This document shows, in pieces, positions 8,443 through 17,783 of a DNA stretch of 64,000 nt. This DNA comes from OPU3-GD-OMZ sp001901525. GTDB lineage: Bacteria > Pseudomonadota > Gammaproteobacteria > Methylococcales > Methylomonadaceae. The translations under genes and the position numbers were made by a program. Below the pieces are notes generated by a model that did no database searches, was not told where the DNA came from, and saw nothing but the letters and a program-made list of their open reading frames with translations. The stretch spans positions 1 through 64,000 of the forward strand of contig CAXCEI010000001.1 in assembly GCA_963981505.1 (NCBI GenBank). Reading direction: 5' to 3'. Positions within the stretch are counted from its first letter, which is position 1. The number at the start of each line of letters is the position of its first letter.

Positions 8443-10608
8443 ATGAAAGCTGTCTTAAAAACCCTTTTACACCCCCTCTTAACCTGGATTTTTAAGGTAG
8501 AAGTTCATGGCATGGATAACTACCATAAAGCGGGTAAACGCGTTTTAATTATTGCTAATCACACCTCATTTCTCGACCCTCTACTTCTGGGCGTTTTTTT
8601 ACCTGATGACGTAACCTTTGCAATTAATACTCAAATTGCCCAAAACCGACTCATTAAATTATTTCTTGGATTAGCGCAGGTTTTTGTCATGGACAATACT
8701 AATCCTTTATCTCTAAAATCTCTGGTCAACTTCTTAAAAACTGACCAAAAAACAGTGATCTTTCCAGAGGGCCGAATTACTGTCACCGGTTCCTTGATGA
8801 AAATTTACGAAGGTACCGGCATGATTGCCAATAAAACTCAGGCCGCCGTACTCCCTATCTGCTTAGAGGGTTCCCAATACAGTTACTTTTCTCGTCTTAA
8901 GAAAACACACCGGTTGCAACTCTTTCCAAAAATAACCATTCATATACAACCCCACAGTTTCATTACGCCACCTGATGGCCTTAAAGGACGTGCAAGGCAT
9001 TCTTACAGTAGCCAACAAATAACAGCTTTAATGACACGGATGAAGTTTGCCAGTAGTCGATACCAACAAACTGTTTTTTCCGCCTTACTCGAGGCTCGAC
9101 GACGCCACGGCGGGGCACACCTCATTGCAGAGGATATAGACCGCCAACCTTTACACTACAATGCACTGATAACCCGGACCTTTATCCTAGGAAACCTGCT
9201 CAAACGATTTACCAACGAGACTGAAACTATCGGTGTTTTACTACCCAATTCAACCAAAACATTGAATGTTATTCTTGGGTTACAACTGTATAACCGCGTC
9301 CCTGCAATGATCAATTTTTCCATGGGTTCTGCCGGCATTATTTCTGTTTGCGAAACGGCTGTTATCAAAACGCTAGTCACTTCACGCCGATTTATTTCAC
9401 TGGCAAAACTGGACGCTGATATTGAAAAATTAACGACCTCAGTTAAAGTCATTTTTCTAGAAGATCTCATTGAAAAACTCGCCATTACAGACAAACTTCT
9501 CGCCTTATATCAATGTTACTTTGCCCAATCTATTTATAATAAAATTACCCCTAAACCCACAGACAGAGCCATTATCTTATTTACCTCAGGCTCAGAAGCT
9601 AAGCCCAAAGGCGTTGTGTTATCACACCAAAACATCTTAGCTAACCACAGTCAATTAGCCGCGGTGATCAGTTTTACACCGCAGGACATTGTCTTAAATG
9701 TTTTACCCATGTTTCATTCATTTAGTTTTACCATCGGTACGCTATTGCCGGTATTAAATGGCATGAAAACCTTCCTTTACCCAACCCCTTTACATTTCAA
9801 TCTTATTCCTGAAATTTCCTACGAGTTAAATGCCACTGTCCTTTTTGGCACTAATACTTTTTTATCCGCCTATGGGCAAACGGCACACCCGTACGATTTT
9901 CAAAGTATTCGTTATGTTTTTGCAGGTGCCGAGGCCTTACAACAAAATACTCGTGAGCTTTGGTCAGACAAATTTGGCATTCGAATTTTCGAAGGTTACG
10001 GTGCTACTGAAACCAGCCCGGTACTCTCCGTTAATAGCCCCACACACTATCAGGCCGGCTCTGTAGGACAGTTTTTACCCGGAATCGATTATCAGCTAGA
10101 AACAATTCCAGGAATCAGTTCCGGCCAACAACTCCACGTTTCCGGTAGTAATATCATGCTCGGTTATCTACTTCCTGATGCACCAGGAAGGTTAGTTCCT
10201 CCCACCTCGCTCTTTGGTCCCGGTTGGTATAACACCGGCGATATTGTTACCGTCGGTGAAAACGGATTCATCACTATTTGCGGTCGCAGTAAACGATTTG
10301 CAAAAATCGGAGGTGAAATGGTTTCCCTCGCGGTTGTCGAAAAATTAGCAGGTGCAACCTGGCCGGCTTCACAACATGCCGCAACAACAATTCCTGATCT
10401 TAAAAAGGGTGAACAAATCATATTATTAACTACACAGAAAGAGGCGACACTTAAAACACTCACAACAACACTTAAAGCCCAAGGATTAAGCACCCTGAAT
10501 CTACCCAAGAGCATCCTCTTTAAACACGAAATACCCACCCTCGCGACCGGTAAGACCGACTACCCTGCCGTTACAAATCTGGCAGTCACCGCGACTAATC
10601 AAAAATAA
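8443..10608 (+). CDS. aas: Bifunctional acyl-ACP synthetase / 2-acylglycerophosphoethanolamine acyltransferase
   Basis: Inner-membrane enzyme that re-acylates lysophospholipids using acyl-ACP it makes itself. The 721 residues match E. coli Aas (719) in length and order: an N-terminal PlsC-type acyltransferase domain with NHTSFLDP (H-x4-D, about residues 39-46) and FPEGR (about 107), then an AMP-binding domain with the phosphate loop FTSGSEAKPKG near 380 and GYGATETSP near 520. An ATAGGAG ribosome-binding site precedes the ATG. The next gene, 20 bases on, is the transporter lplT; adjacency of flippase and acyltransferase is the known arrangement for lysophospholipid salvage. Confidence 0.93.
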   Translation: MKAVLKTLLHPLLTWIFKVEVHGMDNYHKAGKRVLIIANHTSFLDPLLLGVFLPDDVTFAINTQIAQNRLIKLFLGLAQVFVMDNTNPLSLKSLVNFLKTDQKTVIFPEGRITVTGSLMKIYEGTGMIANKTQAAVLPICLEGSQYSYFSRLKKTHRLQLFPKITIHIQPHSFITPPDGLKGRARHSYSSQQITALMTRMKFASSRYQQTVFSALLEARRRHGGAHLIAEDIDRQPLHYNALITRTFILGNLLKRFTNETETIGVLLPNSTKTLNVILGLQLYNRVPAMINFSMGSAGIISVCETAVIKTLVTSRRFISLAKLDADIEKLTTSVKVIFLEDLIEKLAITDKLLALYQCYFAQSIYNKITPKPTDRAIILFTSGSEAKPKGVVLSHQNILANHSQLAAVISFTPQDIVLNVLPMFHSFSFTIGTLLPVLNGMKTFLYPTPLHFNLIPEISYELNATVLFGTNTFLSAYGQTAHPYDFQSIRYVFAGAEALQQNTRELWSDKFGIRIFEGYGATETSPVLSVNSPTHYQAGSVGQFLPGIDYQLETIPGISSGQQLHVSGSNIMLGYLLPDAPGRLVPPTSLFGPGWYNTGDIVTVGENGFITICGRSKRFAKIGGEMVSLAVVEKLAGATWPASQHAATTIPDLKKGEQIILLTTQKEATLKTLTTTLKAQGLSTLNLPKSILFKHEIPTLATGKTDYPAVTNLAVTATNQK

Positions 10609-10628
10609 CAAACCCGTCAGTCAAGCTC

Positions 10629-11819
10629 ATGAGCAAAAACATTCTGATATTACTGGTCGTACAATTTTTATCCGCCTTTGCAGATAACGCAATTTTATTT
10701 ACCGTCATCGCGATTGTTTTGCAAACCTCAGCGACTGCGAGCTGGTATATTCCGGCTTTACAGTCCGTCTTTCTTATTGCCTTTGTTCTACTCGCACCTT
10801 GGGTGGGTGCCATTGCAGATCGTTACCCCAAACCTAACATACTGATCATTGCAAACCTCATCAAAGCTTCAGGAGCATTTTTATTATTTCTCGCTATTGA
10901 ACCCATTATCGCCTACGGAATCATTGGTATTGGCGCCGCACTTTATAGCCCTGCAAAATACGGGATATTACCTGAATATAGCCAGCAACAGGCCTTACTC
11001 AAGGCCAATAGCTGGGTTGAGGGATCGACTATTCTTGCGGTTTTATCCGGGATGGTTATTGGTGCCAGAATTGCCGACCAATCCATTGATTATGCGCTCA
11101 TCACTGTGCTTATTTTGTTTCTAACTTCCGCGGTCATCACGCTGCTCCTTCCGAAACAAAACTCACCTTCCCGTACACTAACCACCGGCATTTCTGTTTT
11201 CATAACACAACTTAAAGGGTTTTTTACCCACCCGCTTTGCCGGTTCGCCTTAGTCAATGCGGCGATATTCTGGGCCACCGCCGCAACCCTTCGGGTCATC
11301 TTAATTGCTTGGGCACCGTTAACGCTACAGTTAACTAATGCCAGTGAGATCGCCGAACTCACCTTCTTTCTTGCCATCGGAATTATTTTAGGTTCTTCAT
11401 TAGTCCCACGCCTCATCCCCTTTGAGAAATTGCGCAGAGTACTAATTCCTGCTTACTTTATGGGCGTATTAATAATCATCTTGAGCCTCATCACGCAGTT
11501 GATCCCCGCCCGTATTACGCTGATGCTCATCGGTTTTATGGGCGGACTTTATATTGTTCCTATTAATACAACTCTACAATCCCTTGGCCACCAAAGTATC
11601 GGAAGTGGTCGAGCCGTGGCCCTTCAGGGGTTTTCCCAAAACATTGCTATGCTTTGCGCGATAGGCTTATACACCTTATCAACATCTTACTCATTTCACC
11701 CTAACCATGCGATTATAATTTTAGGCTGCAATATTTTACTCTGCGCAACGCTTGCATTCTTATACTTACCCAAGAATCTAGCATTGACCCCAACAGATAA
11801 GCATTACAATAACACCTAA
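10629..11819 (+). CDS. lplT: Lysophospholipid transporter LplT (MFS)
   Basis: Major facilitator that flips lysophosphatidylethanolamine into the cytoplasm for Aas. The 396 residues are almost entirely hydrophobic and compatible with 12 membrane helices; loop 2-3 carries the MFS signature as WVGAIADRYPKP (about residue 58). The N-terminal SKNILILLVVQFLSAFADNA resembles LplT, where the same position starts the first helix. Linkage to aas (20 bases) supports the specific assignment over a general MFS call. Transcription probably continues into the Nudix gene 29 bases downstream. Confidence 0.9.
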   Translation: MSKNILILLVVQFLSAFADNAILFTVIAIVLQTSATASWYIPALQSVFLIAFVLLAPWVGAIADRYPKPNILIIANLIKASGAFLLFLAIEPIIAYGIIGIGAALYSPAKYGILPEYSQQQALLKANSWVEGSTILAVLSGMVIGARIADQSIDYALITVLILFLTSAVITLLLPKQNSPSRTLTTGISVFITQLKGFFTHPLCRFALVNAAIFWATAATLRVILIAWAPLTLQLTNASEIAELTFFLAIGIILGSSLVPRLIPFEKLRRVLIPAYFMGVLIIILSLITQLIPARITLMLIGFMGGLYIVPINTTLQSLGHQSIGSGRAVALQGFSQNIAMLCAIGLYTLSTSYSFHPNHAIIILGCNILLCATLAFLYLPKNLALTPTDKHYNNT

Positions 11820-11848
11820 AAAAACCTTAAAAATAACTATTTACATCT

Positions 11849-12361
11849 ATGAAAAAGGAACAACTGGCTGTCGTTGATGCTCAGGATAAGGTCATTGAAA
11901 TTAGAGACCGGGATGAAATACACCGGTTAGGATTGCGCCACCGTGCTGTTCACATCCTGATATTCAACCAAAAACAAGAACTTTTTTTACAAAAACGTTC
12001 ACCTAAAAAAGACCTTAATGCGGGCTTATGGGATAGCTCTGCTGCAGGTCATGTCGATGCTGGTGAAGCGTATAAGGATTGTATTACCCGAGAAGTCCAT
12101 GAAGAATTAGGGGTAAAACTAAACACGGCTCCAGAATTTTTATTTCAGCTTAGCCCTACTTATGAAAATGGCATGGAATTTATTAACGTCTACCGCAGTC
12201 AGCATAACGGTCCTTTTACACTCTGCAGGGATGAGATTGACCAAGGGCAGTGGCTTTCAAGTGCTAAAATATCACAACTGGTTTCCGAAAATGCCCCGCA
12301 TTTAACGCTAACCTTTAAGTCCATCTGGACATCCTTTATTACTTTATCAAAAGCCTATTAA
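11849..12361 (+). CDS. Nudix hydrolase (YfcD/isopentenyl isomerase-like subgroup)
   Basis: A 170-residue single-domain Nudix protein. The Nudix box G-x5-E-x7-REVHEELGV is complete at about residues 67-89, so metal-dependent pyrophosphohydrolase chemistry is expected. The N-terminal pattern EQLAVVDAQDKVI followed by HRAVHILIFN and FLQKRS is that of the YfcD group, which resembles isopentenyl-diphosphate isomerase but is not shown to isomerise. The substrate cannot be read from sequence. It sits in a likely aas-lplT-nudix-nif3 transcript with gaps of 29 and 8 bases. Confidence 0.85.
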   Translation: MKKEQLAVVDAQDKVIEIRDRDEIHRLGLRHRAVHILIFNQKQELFLQKRSPKKDLNAGLWDSSAAGHVDAGEAYKDCITREVHEELGVKLNTAPEFLFQLSPTYENGMEFINVYRSQHNGPFTLCRDEIDQGQWLSSAKISQLVSENAPHLTLTFKSIWTSFITLSKAY

Positions 12362-12369
12362 AAATAGTC

Positions 12370-13137
12370 ATGTCTGTCTTACGCAACCCATTAATCCAAT
12401 TTTATAACACTTTATTAAAGGTCAACGACTTTCAAGATTATGGGCCCAATGGCCTACAAATTGAAGGGACCCATGAAATCAAAAAAATTGCCTTCGCTGT
12501 TTCCGCAACGGTAGAATCAATATCACAAGCTGTTGATTTTCAGGCAGATGCTTTAGTCGTTCATCACGGTCTTTTTTGGTCCTTTCATGGGGCACAACCC
12601 TTAACCGGCCCCTTTGCCAAGCGTATTTTTCCTCTGGTTAACAACCAAATCAATTTACTGGGTTATCACCTTCCTCTAGATGCTCATTTGACTATGGGTA
12701 ATGCCGCGGAAATAGGTAAACACCTTCATTTGCAAAACATTGAACCCTTTGGTAACTACAAAGGCTGCCCGACCGGCATCCAAGGTCAGCTTTCTTCTCA
12801 ATTGACCGCCCAGCAATTAGCTGATCGTTTAGCACTCCTTTTAAACCATCCTGTCATTCTTGCCTCAGCAAACAAATCGTCTCTTATTCATTCCATTGGA
12901 ATTATTACGGGCGGCGCCAACAGTGACTGGAAACTGGCCTCAGAACAAGGTTTAGATGGCTATATCACCGGTGAAATAAGCGAGCATGATTGGCATGAAA
13001 GTCAAGAATCAGGAATCCACATGTTCGCCGGCGGACACCATGCGACAGAACAATTTGGCATTCAAGCATTATTAAAGAAAACACAGGCTGAATTTGATGT
13101 TGAATGTGTTTTCTTTAACAGTCAAAACCCCGCTTAA
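12370..13137 (+). CDS. Nif3-like dinuclear metal centre protein (DUF34/YbgI family)
   Basis: A 255-residue member of the Nif3/YbgI family, toroidal hexamers with a two-metal site. The expected ligands are visible: VVHHGLFW (H65, H66), LPLDAH (D104, H106) and GGHHATE near residue 223. Members have been linked to GTP cyclohydrolase-like or metal-chaperone roles, but the physiological function is unsettled. It starts 8 bases after the Nudix gene and is probably the last gene of that transcript. Confidence 0.9.
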   Translation: MSVLRNPLIQFYNTLLKVNDFQDYGPNGLQIEGTHEIKKIAFAVSATVESISQAVDFQADALVVHHGLFWSFHGAQPLTGPFAKRIFPLVNNQINLLGYHLPLDAHLTMGNAAEIGKHLHLQNIEPFGNYKGCPTGIQGQLSSQLTAQQLADRLALLLNHPVILASANKSSLIHSIGIITGGANSDWKLASEQGLDGYITGEISEHDWHESQESGIHMFAGGHHATEQFGIQALLKKTQAEFDVECVFFNSQNPA

Positions 13138-13259
13138 CCCCTTTAAATAACCCTTCTTAAACTTAACTATCCTGATATGGCCTGTTTTTTTAGGTCTCAC
13201 TTGATCCAGACTTCATTTACAATAGCAATAAACACAGCCATCAAAATAGCGCGCCGCCC

Positions 13260-13931
13260 ATGAAAAAAGAAAACGTCACTATTCCGGTCAATGAAAAAAT
13301 ATCAATTTCTTCCGTTTGGCATACCCCAAATAATTACGCCAGAATATTAATTATTGCACACGGCGCAGGTCACGGTATGACATCTGCCTTTATCAGCCAG
13401 CTACACGAGCAAATTGCCGAAAAAGACATCCTTACCATAAAGTTTAATTTTCCCTATATGGAAAACGGCCGAAAAGCTCCCGACCGACCACTTATTCTTG
13501 AAACCACTTGGCAAGCCGTTATTAATTTTGTCTTGGAAAAAACCCAAATTCGTCCCGAACAATTATTTATTTCAGGTAAAAGCATGGGGGGACGATACGC
13601 AACCCATATTGCTGCTAACACTGATTTAGCGTTAGGGGGAACTATCATCTATGGCTACCCGTTACATGCTCCCGGGAAAACGGATCGTTTAAAAAATGAG
13701 CATTTTCCTCAAATCACCTGTCCTTTATTATTTTTCCAAGGAACACGCGATACGCTAGGAAAAATAAACTTATTGGAAGCATCATTCTCAAGATTATCAA
13801 GCCAACCCACGTTAACGATTGTAGACGGCGGCGATCATTCATTTAAGCTATTAAAACGCCTGAATAAAAGTCCTGAAACGGTGCTGACCGAATTGACAGA
13901 AAAAACCAGCCAGTGGATTAAACAACATTAA
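13260..13931 (+). CDS. Alpha/beta hydrolase (KANL3/Tex30-like)
   Basis: A 223-residue alpha/beta-hydrolase-fold protein of the dienelactone hydrolase-related KANL3/Tex30 group. Visible elements are an AHGAGHGM oxyanion-type loop near residue 37, the nucleophile elbow GKSMGGR near residue 107 (Ser about 109) and a terminal GGDHSF near residue 190 giving the catalytic His; the acid probably comes from the FFQGTRDTLG segment. No signal peptide, so cytoplasmic. Substrate unknown. It is separated from nif3 by 122 bases and faces rimO tail to tail. Confidence 0.82.
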   Translation: MKKENVTIPVNEKISISSVWHTPNNYARILIIAHGAGHGMTSAFISQLHEQIAEKDILTIKFNFPYMENGRKAPDRPLILETTWQAVINFVLEKTQIRPEQLFISGKSMGGRYATHIAANTDLALGGTIIYGYPLHAPGKTDRLKNEHFPQITCPLLFFQGTRDTLGKINLLEASFSRLSSQPTLTIVDGGDHSFKLLKRLNKSPETVLTELTEKTSQWIKQH

Positions 13932-13978
13932 TCCCTGACAATGTCTGCTGATTTGAGCGCGTCCTGTCAGCAATATAC

Positions 13979-15295
13979 TTAAATCAATTTACCCCACAAA
14001 TCATGTTCATCCGCATCTTCTATTTCGACCTTAACCCAATCACCTACTTGTAGGTGTGTTGCACCATCAATAAAAACTTGACCATCTATTTCAGGGGCAT
14101 CAAAACGACTGCGGGCAACGGCACCTTCGGCCACTACCTCATCGACTAACACTTGTTCAATCGTGCCAATACGATTGCTCATTTTAGCCCTGCTTATTTC
14201 AGCCTGATGTGCCATAAAGCGTTTTAATCGTTCCTCTTTTACCGATTCAGGAACCGGATCGACTAACGCATTAGCAACAGCACCCTTAACCGGCGAATAG
14301 GTAAAACACCCCACACGGTCTAATTGTGCGGCAGTCAGAAAGTCTAATAACAACTCAAATTCAGCTTCCGTTTCTCCCGGAAAACCCACTATAAAAGTAC
14401 TGCGTATAACAATCTCAGGACAAATCTTACGCCATGCCTGAATCCGTTCTAAATTATTTTCTGTCGCAGCCGGACGTTTCATTAATTTTAAAATCCGAGG
14501 ACTCGCATGTTGAAAAGGTATATCCAAATAAGGCAGAACGTTACCCTCTGCCATTAACGGAATGATCTTATCCACGTGTGGGTAAGGATAAACATAATGC
14601 ATGCGTACCCACACCCCTAATTGACCCAATGCCCGTGCCAAATCATAAAACTGGGTTTTCCATGCCTGTCCACGCCAAGTACTTTCCCGATATTTAATAT
14701 CTACACCGTAAGCGCTGGTATCTTGAGAGACCACCAACAACTCCTTAACACCTGCAGCTACAAGTTTTTCAGCCTCCACCAAAACATCGTCAATAGAACG
14801 ACTCACCAGATCACCCCGCATGGAAGGAATAATACAAAATGTACAGCGGTGATTACAGCCCTCTGATATTTTCAAATAAGCATAATGACTGGGTGTCAAT
14901 TTCACACCTTGTGGCGGCACTAAATTTTTATAAGGATCTGAAACAATGGGAAGATGATCATGGACCGCAGCAACCACCTGATCATAAGCATGCGCCCCTG
15001 TCACACTCAAAACTTGAGGATACTTAGCGCGTATCTCATTTTCTCTGGACCCTAAACAACCGGTCACGATAACCTTACCGTTCTCCGTAATAGCTTCTCC
15101 GATACTATTCAGTGATTCTTCAACAGCAGCATCAATAAAACCACAGGTATTGACGACCACTAAATCAGCCGAATCATAATTAGCAACGACCTGATAGCCA
15201 TCAGTTCGCAGTGTTGTCAAAATACGCTCGCTGTCAACCAAAGCCTTAGGGCAACCTAAACTAATAAATCCTACCGTAGGGTCTTTCATTTTCAT
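13979..15295 (-). CDS. rimO: Ribosomal protein S12 methylthiotransferase RimO
   Basis: Radical SAM enzyme that adds a methylthio group to Asp89 of ribosomal protein S12. The N-terminal UPF0004 domain carries the second-cluster cysteines (SLGCPKALVDSE, VVNTCGFID, VTGCLGSRE), the radical SAM motif CNHRCTFC follows near residue 147, and a TRAM domain ends the protein. The frame is open further upstream, but the ATG at 15295 (or 15289, two codons on) is chosen because an AAAGAG site precedes it and it begins 8 bases after the cmoB stop; an upstream start would overlap cmoB. Length from here is 438 residues, normal for RimO. Confidence 0.94.
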   Translation of the reverse strand: MKMKDPTVGFISLGCPKALVDSERILTTLRTDGYQVVANYDSADLVVVNTCGFIDAAVEESLNSIGEAITENGKVIVTGCLGSRENEIRAKYPQVLSVTGAHAYDQVVAAVHDHLPIVSDPYKNLVPPQGVKLTPSHYAYLKISEGCNHRCTFCIIPSMRGDLVSRSIDDVLVEAEKLVAAGVKELLVVSQDTSAYGVDIKYRESTWRGQAWKTQFYDLARALGQLGVWVRMHYVYPYPHVDKIIPLMAEGNVLPYLDIPFQHASPRILKLMKRPAATENNLERIQAWRKICPEIVIRSTFIVGFPGETEAEFELLLDFLTAAQLDRVGCFTYSPVKGAVANALVDPVPESVKEERLKRFMAHQAEISRAKMSNRIGTIEQVLVDEVVAEGAVARSRFDAPEIDGQVFIDGATHLQVGDWVKVEIEDADEHDLWGKLI

Positions 15296-15302
15296 CTCTT
15301 TT

Positions 15303-16277
15303 TTATGGATTATTTGCAATAATAATAGCACGCCGTGGCGCAGGCATCCCTTCGCAGGTCAAATCTTGATTATCAGGGTCTAAGAAATCTTGTAATGAAT
15401 TAAAAGTCATCCATTCCGTGCGGCGCTGTTCATCTACAGTCGTTTGACTCACATCAATTAACCGAATGTTTTTAAACCCACAACGTTTTAACCAAAGGAT
15501 CAACGCCTCACAACTCGGTAAAAACCAAACATTACGCATTTTGGCGTAACGTTCTCCCGGCATCATCACATGATGACAATCTCCTTCCGTCACCAAGGTT
15601 TCCAAAACTAACTCTCCCCCCGGACGCAAACAACTACGCAAATCCTGCAAATGATCAATCGGTGAACGTCGATGGTATAAAACACCCATCGAAAAAACAG
15701 TATCAAACAATGCCAAAGATGGCGGTAACTGCTCTAATGTTAACGGCAACACATAGATGGCTGCTTCCCCATAGAGTTTTCTAATAACCTGAAATTGCAT
15801 CACATTAACTAATGTCGGATCGATGCCAACAACCATTTTGGCTTGTTCGCCCAATATTCGCCAACAGTGATAACCATTACCACAGCCCACATCCAACACC
15901 AAACGATTACACAATGGCGTTATCGCTTCTTTTAGTCGGTCCCATTTCCAATCAGAACGCCATTCCGTTTCAATAGGAACACCTAAAACATTAAACGGCC
16001 CTTTCCGCCAAGGATGAAAAGCATGTAGTTTTTTCTTCAGATCGTCTTGCATGGCCGGCGTCATATCCGTCGCTTGACCAATCGTGACCACACCGTCTCT
16101 AAGACCCTCTTGCAAGCCAAAGCCTTCTGGCAACGCCTCGACAATATCTTTCCAAGCAGTCAAACTACCGTGTTTTGACTGACTTAATGCCTGCTCAATT
16201 TGAGCAGGCAATAAGCGCACCCATTGTTGAGCATTCGCCTCCGTCAGAAATTCATATAACGGCTGGTAATCAATCAT
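15303..16277 (-). CDS. cmoB: tRNA U34 carboxymethyltransferase CmoB
   Basis: Transfers a carboxymethyl group from carboxy-SAM to 5-hydroxyuridine at the wobble position of tRNAs, giving cmo5U. Length from the ATG at 16277 is 324 residues, as in E. coli (323). The methyltransferase core has VLDVGCGNGYHCWR near residue 125 and SMGVLYHRRSP near 195. The start overlaps the cmoA stop as ATGA, showing translational coupling; the longer frame reaching 16319 lies inside cmoA and is rejected. The substrate producer CmoA is directly upstream. Confidence 0.95.
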   Translation of the reverse strand: MIDYQPLYEFLTEANAQQWVRLLPAQIEQALSQSKHGSLTAWKDIVEALPEGFGLQEGLRDGVVTIGQATDMTPAMQDDLKKKLHAFHPWRKGPFNVLGVPIETEWRSDWKWDRLKEAITPLCNRLVLDVGCGNGYHCWRILGEQAKMVVGIDPTLVNVMQFQVIRKLYGEAAIYVLPLTLEQLPPSLALFDTVFSMGVLYHRRSPIDHLQDLRSCLRPGGELVLETLVTEGDCHHVMMPGERYAKMRNVWFLPSCEALILWLKRCGFKNIRLIDVSQTTVDEQRRTEWMTFNSLQDFLDPDNQDLTCEGMPAPRRAIIIANNP

Positions 16278-17005
16278 TTCAACGCTAATATCGAGGCAAA
16301 ATTGAAATACTGAAACCAAACCTCACTGCTCTCAAAACCAATACGACGAAGCCGTTCCTGATGCGCCACTAACGTTTCAGGTAATAAGATATTATCAAGT
16401 GCCAACCGTTTTTGACTTATCTCCAGATCGCTATAACCATTGGCCTTCTTAAAGATATGATGCATATCCGTATGTAATTCATTCTGACGATCGTCAGAAA
16501 ATTGTAACTTCTCCGACAGAATAAGGATGCCGCCCGGTAACAATCCTTGATAAGCATTCGTCAATAGCGACAAACGATCGCTAAGTGGCAAAAACTGCAA
16601 GGTGAAATTAAGTACAATGACAGAAGCCCTCTCAATAACAACCTCTCGCACATCTGCTTCGATCACCTGAACCGGTATTAAACCATCATCTTCTTCAACT
16701 AGCTGCTGACACTGTGCCACCATTGCCGGTGAATTATCAACAGCAATAATTTCACAGGCCGACTCCGTCATTTGATGCCGCATGGATAACGTCGCAGCCC
16801 CTAAGGAACAGCCAAGGTCATAACAAATACTCTCCGGTTGAACAAAACGCTCAGCCAACAGTCCAATCGCCGAAATCATGGCCCCATAACCCGGCACAGA
16901 TCGCTGGATCATATCCGGAAAAACAGACACGACAGCGGTATCAAATTTAAAATCGGCCACCTCTGCAAGCGGCTTAGAGAATATTGAATCTACCCGGGAC
17001 ACCAT
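16274..17005 (-). CDS. cmoA: Carboxy-S-adenosyl-L-methionine synthase CmoA
   Basis: Makes carboxy-SAM from SAM and prephenate for CmoB. The 243 residues are close to E. coli CmoA (247). Recognisable segments are KPLAEVADFKFD near the N-terminus, the SAM-binding YDLGCSLGAATLSMR near residue 60 and VLNFTLQFLP near 130. It lies between mlaC (31 bases upstream) and cmoB (4-base overlap), so mlaC-cmoA-cmoB-rimO may be one transcript. Confidence 0.95.
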   Translation of the reverse strand: MVSRVDSIFSKPLAEVADFKFDTAVVSVFPDMIQRSVPGYGAMISAIGLLAERFVQPESICYDLGCSLGAATLSMRHQMTESACEIIAVDNSPAMVAQCQQLVEEDDGLIPVQVIEADVREVVIERASVIVLNFTLQFLPLSDRLSLLTNAYQGLLPGGILILSEKLQFSDDRQNELHTDMHHIFKKANGYSDLEISQKRLALDNILLPETLVAHQERLRRIGFESSEVWFQYFNFASILALK

Positions 17006-17036
17006 TATTTACAATCAAATACCCGTCTATTAATGC

Positions 17037-17666
17037 TCAAGGCGCCAAGGCCGCTAAATTATTTTTTCGTAATTTATCAATCATCGCATCGAAGGAACCA
17101 ACCCTCTTAACCTGTCCCTTAAAACTACTTCTGTAGTTAGTAACCAAGCTGACACCTTCAATAATAATATCGTAAACCAACCAGGTCCCTTTTTTCAGAT
17201 GCATTCGATAATTAACTGCGATAGGTTGGACGCCTGGCTGCAAAACCTCTGTTTTGACAACCGTTTTTTTAGCCTCTTTAGCCATTCTCAAGGGCAAATA
17301 ACGAATTGACCATTCTCTAAATTCCAAAAATGCACGCGTATAAGTTCGAATTAATTTCACCTTGAATTCTTGCTTAAAAATAACCCGTTGCTCAGGGGTT
17401 GCCTTTTTCCACAACTTACCCAAAACTAATTTTGAAATACGCTCAAAATCAACACGAGGTTCAATAATCACTGTCACGTTATGGTATACACTTACAAAAT
17501 CTTTACTAACACCCTCATCTGCTAAACTTTCCTTGAACTGTGTAGAGGCTTCCTTTAAAACAACTTGTGGTGCTAATAAATCAGCTGCCGCGACGTCCTT
17601 TAAAGGTGTTAGCCACAAAACTAATAGCAAAATCCCTACGCCGTTCCCTATGTTATATCTATTCAT
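17037..17666 (-). CDS. MlaC/Ttg2D-family periplasmic phospholipid-binding protein
   Basis: A 209-residue protein with an N-terminal hydrophobic segment ending in DVAAA, fitting a signal peptide and periplasmic location. The rest matches the MlaC/Ttg2D family: a helical-sheet fold with the conserved ERISKLVLGKLWKKATPEQR region near residue 75 and a VNYRMHLKKGTWLVYDIIIEG-like segment (positions ~150-170) and a final SLVTNYRSSF motif. MlaC ferries phospholipids between outer-membrane MlaA and the MlaFEDB transporter, but no other mla gene is in the window, so this may be a stand-alone paralogue. It heads the cmoA-cmoB-rimO run and is divergent from hemB. Confidence 0.82.
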   Translation of the reverse strand: MNRYNIGNGVGILLLVLWLTPLKDVAAADLLAPQVVLKEASTQFKESLADEGVSKDFVSVYHNVTVIIEPRVDFERISKLVLGKLWKKATPEQRVIFKQEFKVKLIRTYTRAFLEFREWSIRYLPLRMAKEAKKTVVKTEVLQPGVQPIAVNYRMHLKKGTWLVYDIIIEGVSLVTNYRSSFKGQVKRVGSFDAMIDKLRKNNLAALAP

Positions 17667-17783
17667 TTTTAGATTCTTTAAATTCCTGTTAAGTGTTCTT
17701 CTATACTATCGGCAAATTTTTATTATAAATCCCTGATACAATGCGATTTATCAATATTCACCTCTTTATTTTATCTGCAAACC

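Noticed and set aside
15296..15331. Longer N-terminus for RimO
   Set aside because: It would overlap the end of cmoB and adds an unconserved hydrophobic stretch before the family start.
16278..16319. Longer N-terminus for CmoB
   Set aside because: It lies inside cmoA; the ATGA-coupled start at 16277 gives the normal length.
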